Assembly: GCF_023278565.1 (NCBI RefSeq)
Contig: NC_064678.1
Location: forward strand, 5,084,001-5,148,000
Length of the DNA stretch: 64,000 bases
Direction of reading: 5' to 3'
From: Colletotrichum lupini
Taxonomy: Eukaryota; Ascomycota; Sordariomycetes; Glomerellales; Glomerellaceae
The notes beneath the pieces were generated by a model. The model was not told the DNA's origin. It saw nothing but the letters and a program-made list of their open reading frames with translations, and did not search any database. The translations under genes and the position numbers were made by a program. Numbering within the stretch: the first letter of the stretch is position 1; each line of letters opens with the position of its first letter. Shown here piece by piece: positions 47,604 to 59,778 of the stretch.

Positions 47604-49471
47604 TCAATAGTCACTTCCTCGACTGATGATCTCCTTATTGTTCTCGCGCAGCAATATCGTCTGCTTCTGTCAGTCCCTCCCATAACTTCTCATGAAAGTC
47701 TCCTGTCGATGATCTGTGACTCACGTGCTCAAACTGCGCAGACTGAGATCCCTTGATGTCCGCAAGCGGTGCGTATGACTCAAGTATACCATGGGATTCC
47801 AGGGATTTGAGCTGCCGAGAAGAAGCGTTAAATAATAATTTTGAAGTCTCAAGTTACGACAAACTTACACCAGCCAGGTACCGGTCCAGGCCGAGACGGT
47901 CAAGATATCTGCGGCAGAAGACGATACTTCCAAACTGCTCCTTGATCGTCTTATACAGACGATTTGCAGAGGCAAAGGGCAACTTTACCTGAGCAGGAGC
48001 GTCGTAATCTAGCTTGTATCCATAGATACCGACCTATTCATTGCCGTGAGTCTCCTTTCACGCACCCCCAAGACAAAGTGATAACCCCATAGTAGATACA
48101 TGAGTTAGGTGACAAACAATGTTCGGAAACATTCTTCGGAAAAGGGGGAACTCACGTCATCATACAACTTCCCACGGCCAGTCGTCCCAAATGTCTCAAT
48201 CGCAAAGATCTCCCCCTCCTCCATCTTGGTCTGATCATTGTTCTTGATAAACGGAATCGACCTGCCCGCATGGATCTGGTACCGCGCGATATCATGCGCG
48301 CAGATGTTGCGCACCGGCTTGACGGGGTACATCTTACCGCCGACCTCAACCTCGTAGCTCTCCATCGTCTCCTGGATAGCGGCGCTGACGTCGCAGATGC
48401 GGACGTCGATACCGGCAGCCTGTAACGCATCCACGTTAGCCTACGATTTCTTCCCTTCCCCAAGAAGATCGTAAGTGAAAGCAGTAGAGGGAACACGAAC
48501 CTTGATCCCACTCTCCGTAGCAGCCCTCACCCCAGCCAACAAACTATTCCACGCCGGATCAAAACTCATCGTAAACGCACTATCCACAATCCACCCGTTC
48601 ACATGCACCCCGAAATCAACCTTCATCACGTCCTCATACTTCAACACCACATCCTTCTGCCCCGGGTTCGGCGTATAATGCGCAACCTCATGGTTAAGAC
48701 AAAGCCCCGTAGGAAACCCCATCCCAGCCTTCAACGCATCACCCACCTCCAACCCCTGGTTCCCCAGCAAACTCCTCACCCCGTCCTCGATCCCCGTAGC
48801 GATCTCGAGCAGAGTCTGCTTACCGGGCTTCACCGTATCCTGAACCCACTGCCGGACCTGCCGATGAACCTCAGCGGCTTTACGGTAGTCGTTCAGGAGG
48901 CTCGGGTCCTCGAGGTGCGGGCGGGACTGGTGCCGTAACTCCGCAGCCGTCGTGCGCGCGGTGTTCATATCCGAGTCCGCACCCGTAGCCGTAGCCGCAT
49001 CCCGGGCTTTGGTGTAAGCCTGCGCCTCACCAGCCGGGTACGAGCCCGAAGTGAAGAGGTCGCTCAGCGGCACCCTCGGGGGGTCAGATTGCTTCGTAGC
49101 AGTCGCCGCGGCAGAAGCCTTCTTCTTCTTCTTTCTGGGCTTTCGTTTCTTCTTCTTGGGTCCATTATCATCGTTGCCATCGTCGTTGTCTGCTGCATTG
49201 TTCAGCGATCCGGTGCCAGCGACAACCTCATCTTCGTCGCCGTCGTCGCCGTCGTCATCGCCCCCGTCGCCGAGACTGCCGTCCCCGTCACGGGAGAGGT
49301 GCACGCCGCGCGGCTCCCCGCCGGAAGAAATGCCGGACGAAGTGGGCCCGCCTAAACGACATCAATTAGCATGCTACCACTTGGTCATGAAGACCAATTA
49401 AACAAAGACAGCATTTTGGATTCATTACCATTGCCTCCTGGAATATGGTCTTCGGGTGTCTTTGAACCCAT
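47604..49471 (-). CDS. Methionine aminopeptidase 2
   Basis: MetAP2 removes the initiator methionine from nascent proteins in the cytosol and is the fumagillin target. I infer six exons: 49429-49471, 48501-49351, 48156-48440, 47869-48033, 47725-47811 and 47604-47660, giving 495 aa. All introns are GT-AG and every junction keeps frame. The N-terminus is acidic, then has a lysine block ([14 protein letters not shown]), as in eukaryotic type 2 enzymes that associate with ribosomes. The catalytic domain shows the active-site histidine in [12 protein letters not shown] and metal ligands D in [18 protein letters not shown]. The metal-binding histidine follows in [14 protein letters not shown], then E in [13 protein letters not shown] and E in AQFEHTILL. 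The last exon encodes [18 protein letters not shown]. It converges with the NLR and marks the return to conserved sequence. Confidence 0.95.
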
Positions 49472-50216
49472 TTCGACATGAAGCCTGTCAGTCGCGAGCG
49501 CGTTGTTGAGTAAAGGCCAGCCTCAGTCGTCAAGGGTAGGTGGTGGTGTAAGTCGGCGAGAAATGGTGATCCGGAGAAAATGAGGGGTTAGGTGTAGGAG
49601 CTTTTTATGGCTGCATCATTTTGTTGGCGGTGGGATCCCGTTGACCTCGTCAATCGAAGGGCGTCGAATGGAGTTAATCTAGGTACTCGAGCATGAACGC
49701 AAGTCGTGGCGTGAGATTTTTCCTGAGGTGAGAAGGTGAAGCCGAAGTGGATGGCAAGACTAGACGACGTGGGCACCATTTCCCGAGACAGACACGGATC
49801 GGCCTTCCCCAAACATCGTTGTCACCAAAACTACCATTTGAAACCCCAAACCAAATAAGATACCAGTCTCAATACTCGTTTTTAGATCGGGGATTGATGT
49901 TGACTTGCCCCATCCCGTAACCTCTCCGAACTTGGGCATGAGCTGTTCAAGGTGATGCTGTGCATCCGAGCTTCTACCTCAAATCATCACAAATCAATTA
50001 CGGAGGCGGCAAATCATGAATATGAAGAAATGGAATTCCGGCTGTCTACAGCATTACCAACCCATCATACCCGACCCCGTAGCCCAAACCGTGTTTCCAG
50101 TTCATTCAAAAGAAACCATTCAACACTCAAAGCGTGACCCGTTACCATTATATAGTACAATTACATGGACTCCGTATAAACATCACCCAGTCATTCATAC
50201 GCCGTATCGACTTCGC
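49472..50216. other. MetAP2 promoter and Inn1/Fic1 3' region
   Basis: This 745-bp stretch holds the MetAP2 promoter and leader on its left and the 3' untranslated region of the C2-domain gene on its right. No gene is visible. Confidence 0.5.
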
Positions 50217-53200
50217 CTAGTAGTGACGATGACGCCTGGAGCGCCCGGCGCCAATGTCGATGCGGCTCATTTCCTGCATCAAAGCCCATTCGTTATCGCC
50301 ATTCGCGCCGCTCATGATAGGCAAGGGGACCTTCGCTGGGATTGGGGGCGCGCCGCCATATCCGCCTCCAGGAGAGCTGCCGTACTGCGGTGCATGGTTC
50401 TCGCTGGGGTAGTCCCACGTGCTTGCCCTGGGTAGACGCGGTGGCGTAAAGTCGCTGCCATGATCTTGGTAGTTGTGCGACGAGATAGGGGCTAGGGGAC
50501 TGGAACCCGCCGGTGATGTTGTAGGCATAGCAGACATGCGCTGCGTCTTCTTTTGCAAGCGGTTCCGACCTCCGCTCGGCGGTGTGCCCGGGACGTGGTA
50601 AGGATCTGAACCGTATGTGACCGGCGATGCTTGAGACTGAGGCCGACCTGCAATACGCAATTGCCGACGGCCAGTCGGGGGCATTACCTGAGTAGCAGCT
50701 GGTGACGCTCGTGAGCGGACAGAAGCCGTAGCTGGGGTTTTGGGCCCCTTAGGCTCGGGCTCCGGCGCCCATGTGTCCATAGGCAAGTGGTCCGAAGGGT
50801 CGATCTCCCGTCCATCGTGAGTAATGATCTTCTCATCGGGGTCCGGTCGTGAAACGTTGCTACTGGTAGCCGACAGCGATGGGTTGAGAGCATCGTACGA
50901 ATCCGGCCCGAAAGGGATGCCAGAGAGCCTCCGATGGTCAGACGGAGGCGGCGCGGGACTAACAGATTTCCGCTTAATGGTGTGATGCGGGTTAGGTGAG
51001 GCTCCCCGCGACCTCATGTGCTGTGGGGGCGGCTGAGGCGAAGCTCCTCTTCTATCCATTGTCATGTTCATTGGATTGGGCGATACACCTCTCCTAGTGC
51101 CGTGCGGGTTTGGTGATGCGCCTCTTGCCATCATCGGGTTAGGGGACGCACCCCGACCTCTCATCGGATTGGGCGAAACACCCCGTCCACGGTTCATGTC
51201 AGACTGAGGAGCACCGTACGCAACAGAGGAGCGGTGGTTGTATCCTGGTGGAACATAGGACTGGTTCGAGTAGCTTCCGTCGTAACCGAGTGGCTCACTG
51301 TGTTGTCTTCCACGAGTTGGGGTAGTCATGCTCTGATCAGTATAGCGCCGTTGTTGACGTCTCTCCTCATAGATGCGATCCGAGATCTCCTGCGAGACGC
51401 TGTGATCGACGCCTGGCACCAAAGAAGCTGGCACAGCGGGCATGCCGTGAGCCGTGATCTGCGTTCCACCCAGCTCAGACCTCTGCGAGGTATACTGATT
51501 CTGGCTCCGTGAGTGCGAGTGGTAGGATGCTCCGTCCATGGGACTTGGAGCGAAGTCACGAGAGGCGATAGGGGAGGCTTGTTGATGACGAACCATCTCA
51601 TCGCCCCGGTACGGCTGCGGTGAAGTACTGTAGTGGCCAGGAGAAACATTGCCCCTGCCAGCGAGGACCAGCTCGTCGCCCCTGGGCTGGTAATCTTGCT
51701 GGTAATCTGGTTGTGGCGATGTACTATAATGACCAGGAGAAACGGCGCCTCTCCCTGCGAATACCAACTCGTCACCTCTCGGCTGGAACTCAGGTCGTGG
51801 GGAGGTACTGTAACGTCCGCCTTGACCCATATCATCCCCTCGGCCATAGCTAGGCTGCGGTGAGTGGCCACGTTGACGAGTTGAGCTGGCACTTCCCCTT
51901 CCGCTAATATTCAACGGTGCCGGACTGGGAACCTGGTCGTATCCCTGGTCGTATCCCATTTCGTCATACTGTGGTGTATGGGAGTTTCGGCGCCGAGTCA
52001 TCTCGGTCGACTGATGATGATGCTGCTGCTGCTGCTGCTGCGGTGGCGGCTGGATTTGCTCTTGGCGGTAACTTGGCTCATCGTACTGGGGTGCGCGAGA
52101 AATCCTTCTCTGAGCATTGCTCGCGGCTGTGTTGGGCGATTCCGGCACATCTTCGACTGTCGGCTGCATAGACCTATACTCTGCGTGGGCATCGTACGAG
52201 TGATGTCTCGGCGGCGCCGAGTCTTGACGATGCTCTTCAGGAGCTGGCAGCGCATTTGTGACCGCAGGTGCTGAATCGAAGCCACGGTATGTGGGGCGTC
52301 CAGGGTAGGCTGCCGTAGAAACGGACGCACGATGAGCCTCGTTTCTGAGTACATCTTGCCTCATGGCATTAGCTGGTTTGGGGGGAGTGTCATAAGCACC
52401 CCTCACGACCATGTCTTGTGAGTTTCCGCTGTTGTGCCGACTTCTGTGAGCGGGTGGAGGTGGTGGTCGATCGTCCTCTGCAGGCGAAGCATGGCGCTGG
52501 TCTTCCAGATAGAGCATATCACGCGGTGGCTCGGAGCCCTGACGGTAGTGAGCTTGGTTGACAATTTCCTGGGATGAGTATCTCGGGCTGTAGTCCCTCT
52601 CGTCATGGTGGGAGCTGGGGCTGTCGTATCGGTCCTGTCTCGGCGTGTGCTGCGGCGTAGTTTCCAAAGGTGGCAAGGCAGCTTGGGGGGAGTGCGCGTG
52701 CAAGTCTTGTTGGCTAGACCAAGCATCTGGAGCGGGGCTGGTGTTGTACTCGATGGCTTGCAACGGCGATTGCGTAGGTATCTGAGCGGGCTGTTGCTGT
52801 TTGGGGCCCTTGGGCATTGGTCGGGACCCGGAAAGACTGATCTCTGAACCTGTTGGCGTAGGAATGTTCATTTCTTTGGGCCCCCTGGGACCTCCGGTTC
52901 GAGGCGGGGTTGGCGCCAGATCCGGGGCTGGGCCGGCGGGTGCTTCACCCGTGAAGGGATCAGATGGCAACGGTCTTCGCTTAATCTGCTTTCGGGGAAT
53001 GGTACCGCCGTAGTTCTCGGTCGGCTCTGCCTCGACTGGCTTAGGCTTCGCAACTGGCTTCTCGGGTTTCGGTCGCTGGTCATAGTACGTGATCTCCATG
53101 CGGACCTCGCCAGCGTATTTGCCCTTGAACGCCAGGTTGCGCCAGATGTCGTTCTGGCCTCCACCCGGTACGATGATGTCCTTGAGGTCGATCCATGTCT

Positions 53201-53607
53201 CTCCGATGAGATCCGTTTTCTTGTCGTCGTGAAATACGGATACCTTGAGCTGGTAGTAATCTGGTGAGTCGTGTACGGCGAAACGAAGCTCTTGGTCCCT
53301 GAGAAGTCAGGGTTAGCAAGTTGTCAATTGTAGAGAGAACGACTTGGTGGAGAAGAGGCAAAAATGGTTACCATCTGGGCGTTTGGCCTCCGCGAATATC
53401 TGTCGTGGTCCGCTTTGCTTCCTTGCCGAGGCGGGCGGCGCAGTAGGGATCTTGCTTTCCAATGGTTTTGCGGTTGGGCAGGTTCTTTGCGCGGTCGACA
53501 ATAGCGACTAAGGTTCCAATCAAGGGGCCGTCAACGGTAGGGTCGGCGAAGATTCCGGCCGTGTGCATCCCATTGAGGGGGTGGACTTTGGATTTGGGTG
53601 CCGCCAT
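50217..53607 (-). CDS. C2-domain cytokinesis protein, Inn1/Fic1-like
   Basis: Inn1 of budding yeast and Fic1 of fission yeast link the contracting ring to plasma-membrane ingression at septation through an N-terminal C2 domain and a proline-rich tail that binds SH3 proteins. Two exons, 53372-53607 and 50217-53298 (73-bp intron GTAACC...TCTCAG), give 1,105 aa. The start MAAPKSKVHPLNGMHTAGIF precedes the C2 domain at about residues 25-150: GTLVAIVDRAKNLPNRKTIGKQDPYC, then LIGETWIDLKDII, ending in GEVRMEITYYDQRPKP. The rest is predicted disordered, rich in P, Q, S and R. It holds PxxP stretches, a polyQ-polyH run, duplicated GDELV-x-AGRG-x-VSPGHYSTSPQP blocks and an array of R-G-(A/V)-SPNP repeats. 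Many SP sites would suit proline-directed kinases. It is longer than the yeast proteins, but the domain order matches. Confidence 0.88.
50999..51194 (-). repeat. R-G-(A/V)-S-P-N-P coding repeats in the Inn1/Fic1-like tail
   Basis: Six or more near-copies follow each other: RGVSPNP, RGASPNP, RGASPNP, RGVSPNP, RGASPQP, RGASPNP, then KSVSPAP. The spacing is irregular (12 to 20 residues). Each copy is a basic residue before an S-P site. Confidence 0.85.
51590..51800 (-). repeat. Duplicated GDELV-AGRG-SPGHYSTSPQP coding block
   Basis: Two adjacent copies of about 30 residues (GDELVFAGRGAVSPGHYS and GDELVLAGRGNVSPGHYS), plus partial copies at each side (YSTSPRP, RGDEMV), show recent tandem growth of the disordered tail. 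Confidence 0.8.
52021..52041 (+). repeat. (TGC)7 microsatellite encoding polyglutamine
   Basis: This trinucleotide repeat lies inside the C2-protein gene. On the coding strand it reads as a CAG run that gives the QQQQQQ before HHH. Its length is likely to vary between strains. Confidence 0.85.
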
Positions 53608-56600
53608 AGCTGCGGTGTTTTGGCGGTTGCTGTTTGCTGCGCTGTTGTAATAAGTGGTTTGTTTACAAGTTCAAATCCGCTGCGATGATGTGAAGTCGAG
53701 AGAAAGGCAATAAACCAGGGCTACTGATGAGCCCCAGAAGCGAGAAAGAATAGCTCTTCTGATCGAAGCTATTTACATGTGGGTAGAGGAGCCTTTGAAG
53801 ACGGGTATCAAAACATTCGATGTCGAGGAAAGCAGATGTGACGGTGGAGCGCACCGGTAGCAAGTCGATAAACAAAAGATCAAGATCTTGATGACGACGA
53901 ACAATGAGAAGGAAAGGAAAGCGAGGACGTAGTCAAACGTGAATCAACGCTTCAGCCGAGGAATGAATGACAGCGGCAGCGGATGAGGTGGAGGAGGAGA
54001 AAAGAGGTGGAAGCGTGAGAGAGTGTGTGAGATGAAAAGACACCGAGAGTGTGGTGGTGGTGGTGGTGGTGGGAGCGACACGGCCGGAGCTGAGCAGGTG
54101 CGGTGCGACGTTGGCGGGTGATGAATGATGTCGCTCCAGGATTGTTTTTGGCGGCGGGCGACATGGAACTTGCAAAAAGACCATGCCAATTGGAGGGAAA
54201 GTGGGGCTGAGTTGTAGAGCCAAGGTATCTCGCCTCACAATGTCCTAGCGAAGCTACCTTGTTGGAACCTACACTTTCCTAGGCTTAGCCCAGGACCTTG
54301 GGTAGACACCTCTTACAGCCCTGGACCTGTCGAGTTTCCCAGGTATGAGCTGCTAACCTTCCCGTTTTCTGACTGCTGGGATGTTAACCGTCCAACCTCA
54401 GCCCTCCAAAGTTTTACTATGTGCGCCCTGCGTTTGGCCAGTTCGGCTGGGCTTAACCTGATGTAAGGTATCCATCCGTCAAGATGCTCACATCAAAGGT
54501 TCCGTATCAATAGTCATTGAAGCGTCTGCCAGGCGTATCAGGCTGGGTAACTCGACTGCGCCAAGGCACTCCCATCGGCCAGAATCCAGAGGTGGACCGC
54601 ACTGTGCGTGCAGGGGCCGTCCCAAGGCCGCGCGTGTGGTGGCTGGGCGAATGAGGGGCGACACAGTCTCCACCTGTACTCCACCGCAAACCTGAATTGG
54701 GGAATATGTTGTGGCTGGTCGGGCTGGGGCAGATGCCACCAAACGCTGCAACCGCTTGCAACTGTTTCTTACCATGACAGGTTTTTTCCCACCTTCTCAG
54801 GTACCGAAGTCCTCTAGGAATCCGGAGCTCGAAATCCAGGCACCATGAACCAAACAAACACCAGAAGCGGTCTTGCCGGGACCCGATGCGAGACGACGGG
54901 CCAAGGAGACCGTCATCGTTTTTTTCGGGGTTCAACATGTCAAGTCAAGCGGGGTGGCAGCACCGAGTGACATTTGGCTGGTGCCTGGCAGTCTACATGC
55001 TCGGTACAGATACCTCCCCCAGACGAATGCAGATGAATGCAGAACCAACAAATCATGCCACTCTTGATTCGGCACTCCATCTTGGGCCGTATCACTCTAC
55101 GAGAAATCCGGGAGGCTGGCTATGTCTATAGACGTCCAGGCCTTGTCCTTTCTCTTGCGCCCTCATCTCCAAGATTGGCAGGGCTTTCAATACCAGGAAC
55201 CCCAGGGCATCAAGAGGTTGTCCTCGACCGCTACAGGGTTCATGTGCCGTAGCACAGGGGTACGCGAGCTGAAGAGCAAGGATTCGAGATTCCGAAAAGG
55301 CGCCCCTCCCAAACCTTTTTTCTCATCTTGCCGTCATTTCATCGTCTTTACCGCCGGCCGTCTCGCCTCGCTTGACGACAAGCCATGTCGAAGATGCTAC
55401 CCGAGTTCCCATCAATTGCTTCCCGTGTCTGCTCCGCTGGCGGCAGGGGAGGGGTTTAAAGTGAGAAAGAGGAGAAGCCAATATGGCACTCTCCAACTGT
55501 GCCACTCGGATTACTCTACTTCTCACGGAATATCGAGGATTGGGCCCAAAGCCGTGACTCGCTCCATCGCCCGTGGGCACAGTACGGGAAAAACGCGTAC
55601 GAAGTACAGCAAAGAGACCACAGACCGATGCAGACGACGTGGTCAAAAAGTTGAAACATGAGATTGAGACCGTTGCATAACTCTGCGCTGTCACTGCACC
55701 GCTTGCAGGCTATCAGATGGTTCTCCAAGTGAACAGGTGGTTGGTGTCTCGACTGAGGCAGCTATACCTACAAGTCTGACGTTACTGAGCTATAATTGCC
55801 ACTGCTGATCACTTTACCAGTGCGTTCGCCCTCGAATTTCCAAATTTCTTTGAATTCGACATCTTCGTTCCTATCCGCGGAGTTGAACGAAACTCAATCC
55901 GTCTTCGGCTCCAAGAGTACTCTATCCGTACGCGAGAACTTCTGCTGCGGACCTCCCATACAGGCCCTCTCCAGCTTTAGCCATGGCCCGCACCTGCAAG
56001 CAGGGTACATGCACATCATCCCGGACTGAGCCTCACTGGCTGACGCGCTCAATGGCCCCAACTCGCCAAAACGCCGCCCCAATGAGAGATTTACAATGGG
56101 ATTAAAGTCGAAACAAGCAGGCCCGTCAACGTGAAGCATTCCCAAGAAAAGCCCGAAACCACCAATCACAAAGGTTCAACTTCCACGTTCACGACATCAT
56201 CTCTGGCTCTACGGCTCCAAAGGCCTTTACGCCAAGAGCTGAACGCTGACGACTACCCGTCCTTCCCCCGCGGGACCAAAATAGAAGCACGAGAATTCGA
56301 AAGAACCACAGCGGATCGATCGGCCCGTCACTCATCTTTTAAGCTTTAAACACATGAAGAAGAATTCGCGATCTCGTCAAATTGGAAAGATCACCCTTCG
56401 CAGTGGGGTCCGGTAGCATGATCACCTCACCCTAGGCGCCCAGATGCATCATGTTCTTCAAGAAATACCCGTCGGCATATCACTCCTCCGCATCCAAGAC
56501 GTTCTGGAGACTGAGAGACGCTGCATCGTATTTACTTACATAATCCTCCGTGAGGGATCGTGGGATTGCGGAGATCATTACGACTCTCCGCAATTGCTGG

Positions 56601-58413
56601 CCAAGACGTTCTAGACGCTCGTTCGTCCACGCAATGGCATGTAGTATGACGATGAGTCTCAAAAACCCTCAAAATCCATCCTCAGACAACGAGGCATATT
56701 TCAGTTGTAATACCAGGTAAGTAGACATGCATAACACGTAAGTCTGTCTCAGCCCCAAGAACCTCAGACTATCTCTCAGAGCCGCCACATAAGAAATTCA
56801 GCCATGTTTCGTTTCTAGCTCCCAGACGTTTGGTTTCGTCCGCTGTCCTCGGGCCAACGGTCAGTGGGCAAAGTCCGTCACTTGGGGTTCTACTAGCCCT
56901 TTCAAATAGAGGAAACAAAGGGCGCTGCTTGACGTTGCACAGTGTCCGTGTTTTAGTGCCCTTTTTTCTTTGCTTCTCTTGGGAACAATAGAAAGCCGCT
57001 AATGTAGTTCGTCTGGTCTTCTTCCTTTTTTTTTTCCTCTTCTGCTTTTGGGGGAAAAGCTTCTGGTGCAGCTACCAAGTCTCGTCTCACTTTCCATAGC
57101 AACCGACCTGAGCTAGTGACTTTTTCCCCCGCTGCACGCATCGTTGCTGTGGAAAATGTGTGGTGCGTTAACGGGTTTTGAAGCCATTATCACCACCAGT
57201 TCCACCAGAAGGTTTAGATGATACTTTATTGAAAGTCTACCCCTTGCCTTAATCTAGTTTGATTCTCTCCATAAACCCCTATTTGATCAGATTGAAGATA
57301 TGACTCGAGGTTTCTGTTGAGACGGCAACTTCGCTATTGGAGAAGCAGGGTCCTCCTCTATTACTGCAGCTGGCAGCCGACGTTCCGGGTCTCTCCTCTA
57401 CGGGCACAGGGAGGCTCTCAGCACCCCCACCTCTGCCCGATCACGGCTCATCGCACCCGAAGCCGAAGCCCAACGCCGGCCTCCCGCATTCCTCGGTCGA
57501 GTCCGATGCGGAGCGGGAAGGGTGAAAGGGGCGTGGAGGGCCGCTCACACCCAGGCACTCCGCAAACAACAATTAGGCAATCCCCGAGCCCCCATTTAGC
57601 TCCCTATGACATCAATCCCATTCCGGTCTTGGGATCCATGAAGTACTTCCAAGTCCCCATCTCCATTCACCAGTAATGATAGTTTCTTTCTGCTCGTTGC
57701 CATTGCCGCCCAGAATGACAATGTTCTCACGCACTGTAATGATGGAGTCTCGGGCAAGCTTTCGAAAACTCGAAAGCCCAAAGGTGGATTCATTGACCTG
57801 GCTGGCATCACCGAAGGGAGGCTGGGGACCACTTCTAAATAGAGTTTTTTTTTCCACACATCACATAGTCATTCAGAGTGGGCGTTCCCCGACTTTCTAC
57901 TTTGTGCGCAGTACTGCGGAGTACACTCCGAAGGGAGAACTTGGGCTAGACTTGGGCTAGACAGCTTCGATGACGCGCTGAGCTCGTAGGAGGGATATTG
58001 TCTGTAGCTTACCTCAGCTCATCTTCGCAAAGTACCTGATAACTCTGTTTCGTAATGAGGCTGCAGGTAGTTGGGCATCAATCCACAGAGGCAGCATCAA
58101 CTGAATGAGCGTAGTTTGATAGTCACAAGAGAAAGCTTCGGGAACGCAAAAGGTTGGGCATAGTCGCCATGCCACTCAGCGGACTCAATTTTGGCCCTGA
58201 TCCAGTTTCCCAGCGTCTAAAGACAGTGTCGTAAAGCCAACTTCAAGAGGCTAGACATGATTCTCCCAGATGATTTCCGCTTAAATGAACGCTCCGCCCG
58301 CGTATCGCCAGCATGGGCAGGTGTGAAACAATGACAAGATTCGTACCCGGTACGAGCATGTGATCCCGAACGGACATACAAGATGCCTACAGTGAAAACC
58401 CAAATGCGCCCTC
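53608..58413. other. Long intergenic region, 4.8 kb
   Basis: I found no protein gene with family resemblance and no tRNA. The left 600 bases are the leader and promoter of the Inn1/Fic1-like gene, with a (GGT)n run near 54051. The right part lies downstream of the SIS gene. Open frames on both strands are short and unrelated. The composition is GC-neutral and not RIP-like, so an unrecognised single-copy or non-coding gene could be missed. Confidence 0.45.
54051..54073 (+). repeat. (GTG)7 microsatellite
   Basis: A simple GTG/GGT run lies about 450 bp upstream of the Inn1/Fic1-like start codon. Confidence 0.85.
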
Positions 58414-59778
58414 TCAATCTTTCCATTCCAACAGCTTGCCAGCTTCCAAAACGCCAACCATGTCGCCATGGTCCAAAACAGCTAGAAGAGAGTCCGAATT
58501 ACAAACGTACTCGCCGTCATCCGCGGCGCCTTGCATGCTTCTCACGAAGTCTACGGCACGACGTATCGTTGTCCCGGAAGAGATGGAGAGCATCTCTGCC
58601 CTCGGTACCAACAGATGCGGGATGTCTCTCAGAGACCGTGTGAAGTCCACCGTTGCCAACTTCCTGATGCGACTCGGCGATGCTACAGCATCGCCGACAC
58701 GCACCCAGCCTGACGGCGAGTCGTAAGCAGCCCGGAAGAGATCTGCACCGACGCTGCGATCCACGCAAAGGTGTTCCGAGTCATCAATGTCCACCCATGG
58801 AACGGACAAGTCCAGAATTGTCTGAGGTTTCCGGAACGCGGCCCCAATCGCACCACCCGGATGGTTCTTGGAGAACACCTGTGCAACGCTCGGGTGCAGC
58901 TCCTGCGCGGCGGCAATGGCAAGCGCATCGCCGACGGCCAAGGCGACCGTTGTGGACGTTGTCGGAGCCGAGACACCAAATGACGATGTCTCACTTTCGT
59001 GGACTGGTGCTGGGAGAAGGATCGTATCCGGTCTGAGTTTGATAAGCTCGCACGTGTCAGGTCTCGTATGTCCGGTGAGGATGACTAATGATGACGGCTT
59101 GTCCAAGTGTGGTAATAGGCTGAAAAGTTCGGAGGTCTTTCCGGAGAATGTGATGAAGAGAAGAATATCGTGTTTCTGGATAATGCCCAAGTCGCCGTGA
59201 AGCGCATCAATCGGGTTCAGAAACACGGATGTGAGTGAAAGGCTGTTGAATGTCGCAACCAACTTGTTCGCAATGTGACCCGACTTTCCGACGCCGGTAA
59301 TGATGAGCTTTCCCTTTTCACCCTTGTGCCTTGTGATGGCCGCCACTGTTCTGTTGAAGCCGTCCCGAGCAACGGGGTCTGTCTCATATAAGTTGGCGAC
59401 TGACCTCAGCGCTGCGGCTTCTGTCTTGAGAACGTGTGTTGCGGCATGAAGTCTGTCCTGGATTTTGGCGGAGCTTTCGTCGCTCTCGGGAAGGTCGTCG
59501 GGCGATCCGAGGCTGAGTTCTTCCAATTCTTCCAAAAAGCCATCTTCTGGGGGTGAGACTGGTGGTGAAGGAGGCGAGGGAGGTGGAATTGAGTCGCAGT
59601 GATTTGCGCCGAGCACAAAGACCGCGCTGTTTTGCACCGGTCGGTGCTCCATGTGATGACGTTGATCACCCATATTGATAAGATAATGTCCTCTTCGTGA
59701 GCGGTGACTACCACTACTAATTGCACTCCGTGTATGGGCGCAAAGATCTGTGTCGTCGCTCAATAAGCAAATCGTCAA
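58414..59778 (-). CDS. SIS-domain sugar-phosphate isomerase, KpsF/GutQ-like
   Basis: The KpsF/GutQ family interconverts ribulose 5-phosphate and arabinose 5-phosphate in bacteria; the fungal role is not settled. The intronless gene gives 454 aa from the first ATG; an alternative start at 59673 (MGDQRHHMEH) would give 419 aa and looks as plausible. Residues 60-100 are a proline- and acid-rich linker. The SIS domain spans about 105-300: KLIITGVGKSGHIANKLVAT (phosphate-binding loop), NPIDALHGDLGII, LLFITFSGKTSEL and VALAVGDALAIAAAQ, closing with FSKNHPGGAIG, the HPGG motif of this family. The C-terminal 120 residues sit where bacterial members have two CBS domains. Only weak CBS-like strands are visible (VRVGDAV and SDSLLAVLDHGDMVGVL), so the pair may be degenerate. 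No neighbour suggests a pathway. Confidence 0.88.
   Translation of the reverse strand: MTICLLSDDTDLCAHTRSAISSGSHRSRRGHYLINMGDQRHHMEHRPVQNSAVFVLGANHCDSIPPPSPPSPPVSPPEDGFLEELEELSLGSPDDLPESDESSAKIQDRLHAATHVLKTEAAALRSVANLYETDPVARDGFNRTVAAITRHKGEKGKLIITGVGKSGHIANKLVATFNSLSLTSVFLNPIDALHGDLGIIQKHDILLFITFSGKTSELFSLLPHLDKPSSLVILTGHTRPDTCELIKLRPDTILLPAPVHESETSSFGVSAPTTSTTVALAVGDALAIAAAQELHPSVAQVFSKNHPGGAIGAAFRKPQTILDLSVPWVDIDDSEHLCVDRSVGADLFRAAYDSPSGWVRVGDAVASPSRIRKLATVDFTRSLRDIPHLLVPRAEMLSISSGTTIRRAVDFVRSMQGAADDGEYVCNSDSLLAVLDHGDMVGVLEAGKLLEWKD

Noticed and set aside
47354..47626. 90-codon + strand open frame
   Set aside because: It overlaps the last MetAP2 exon on the other strand and has no family features.
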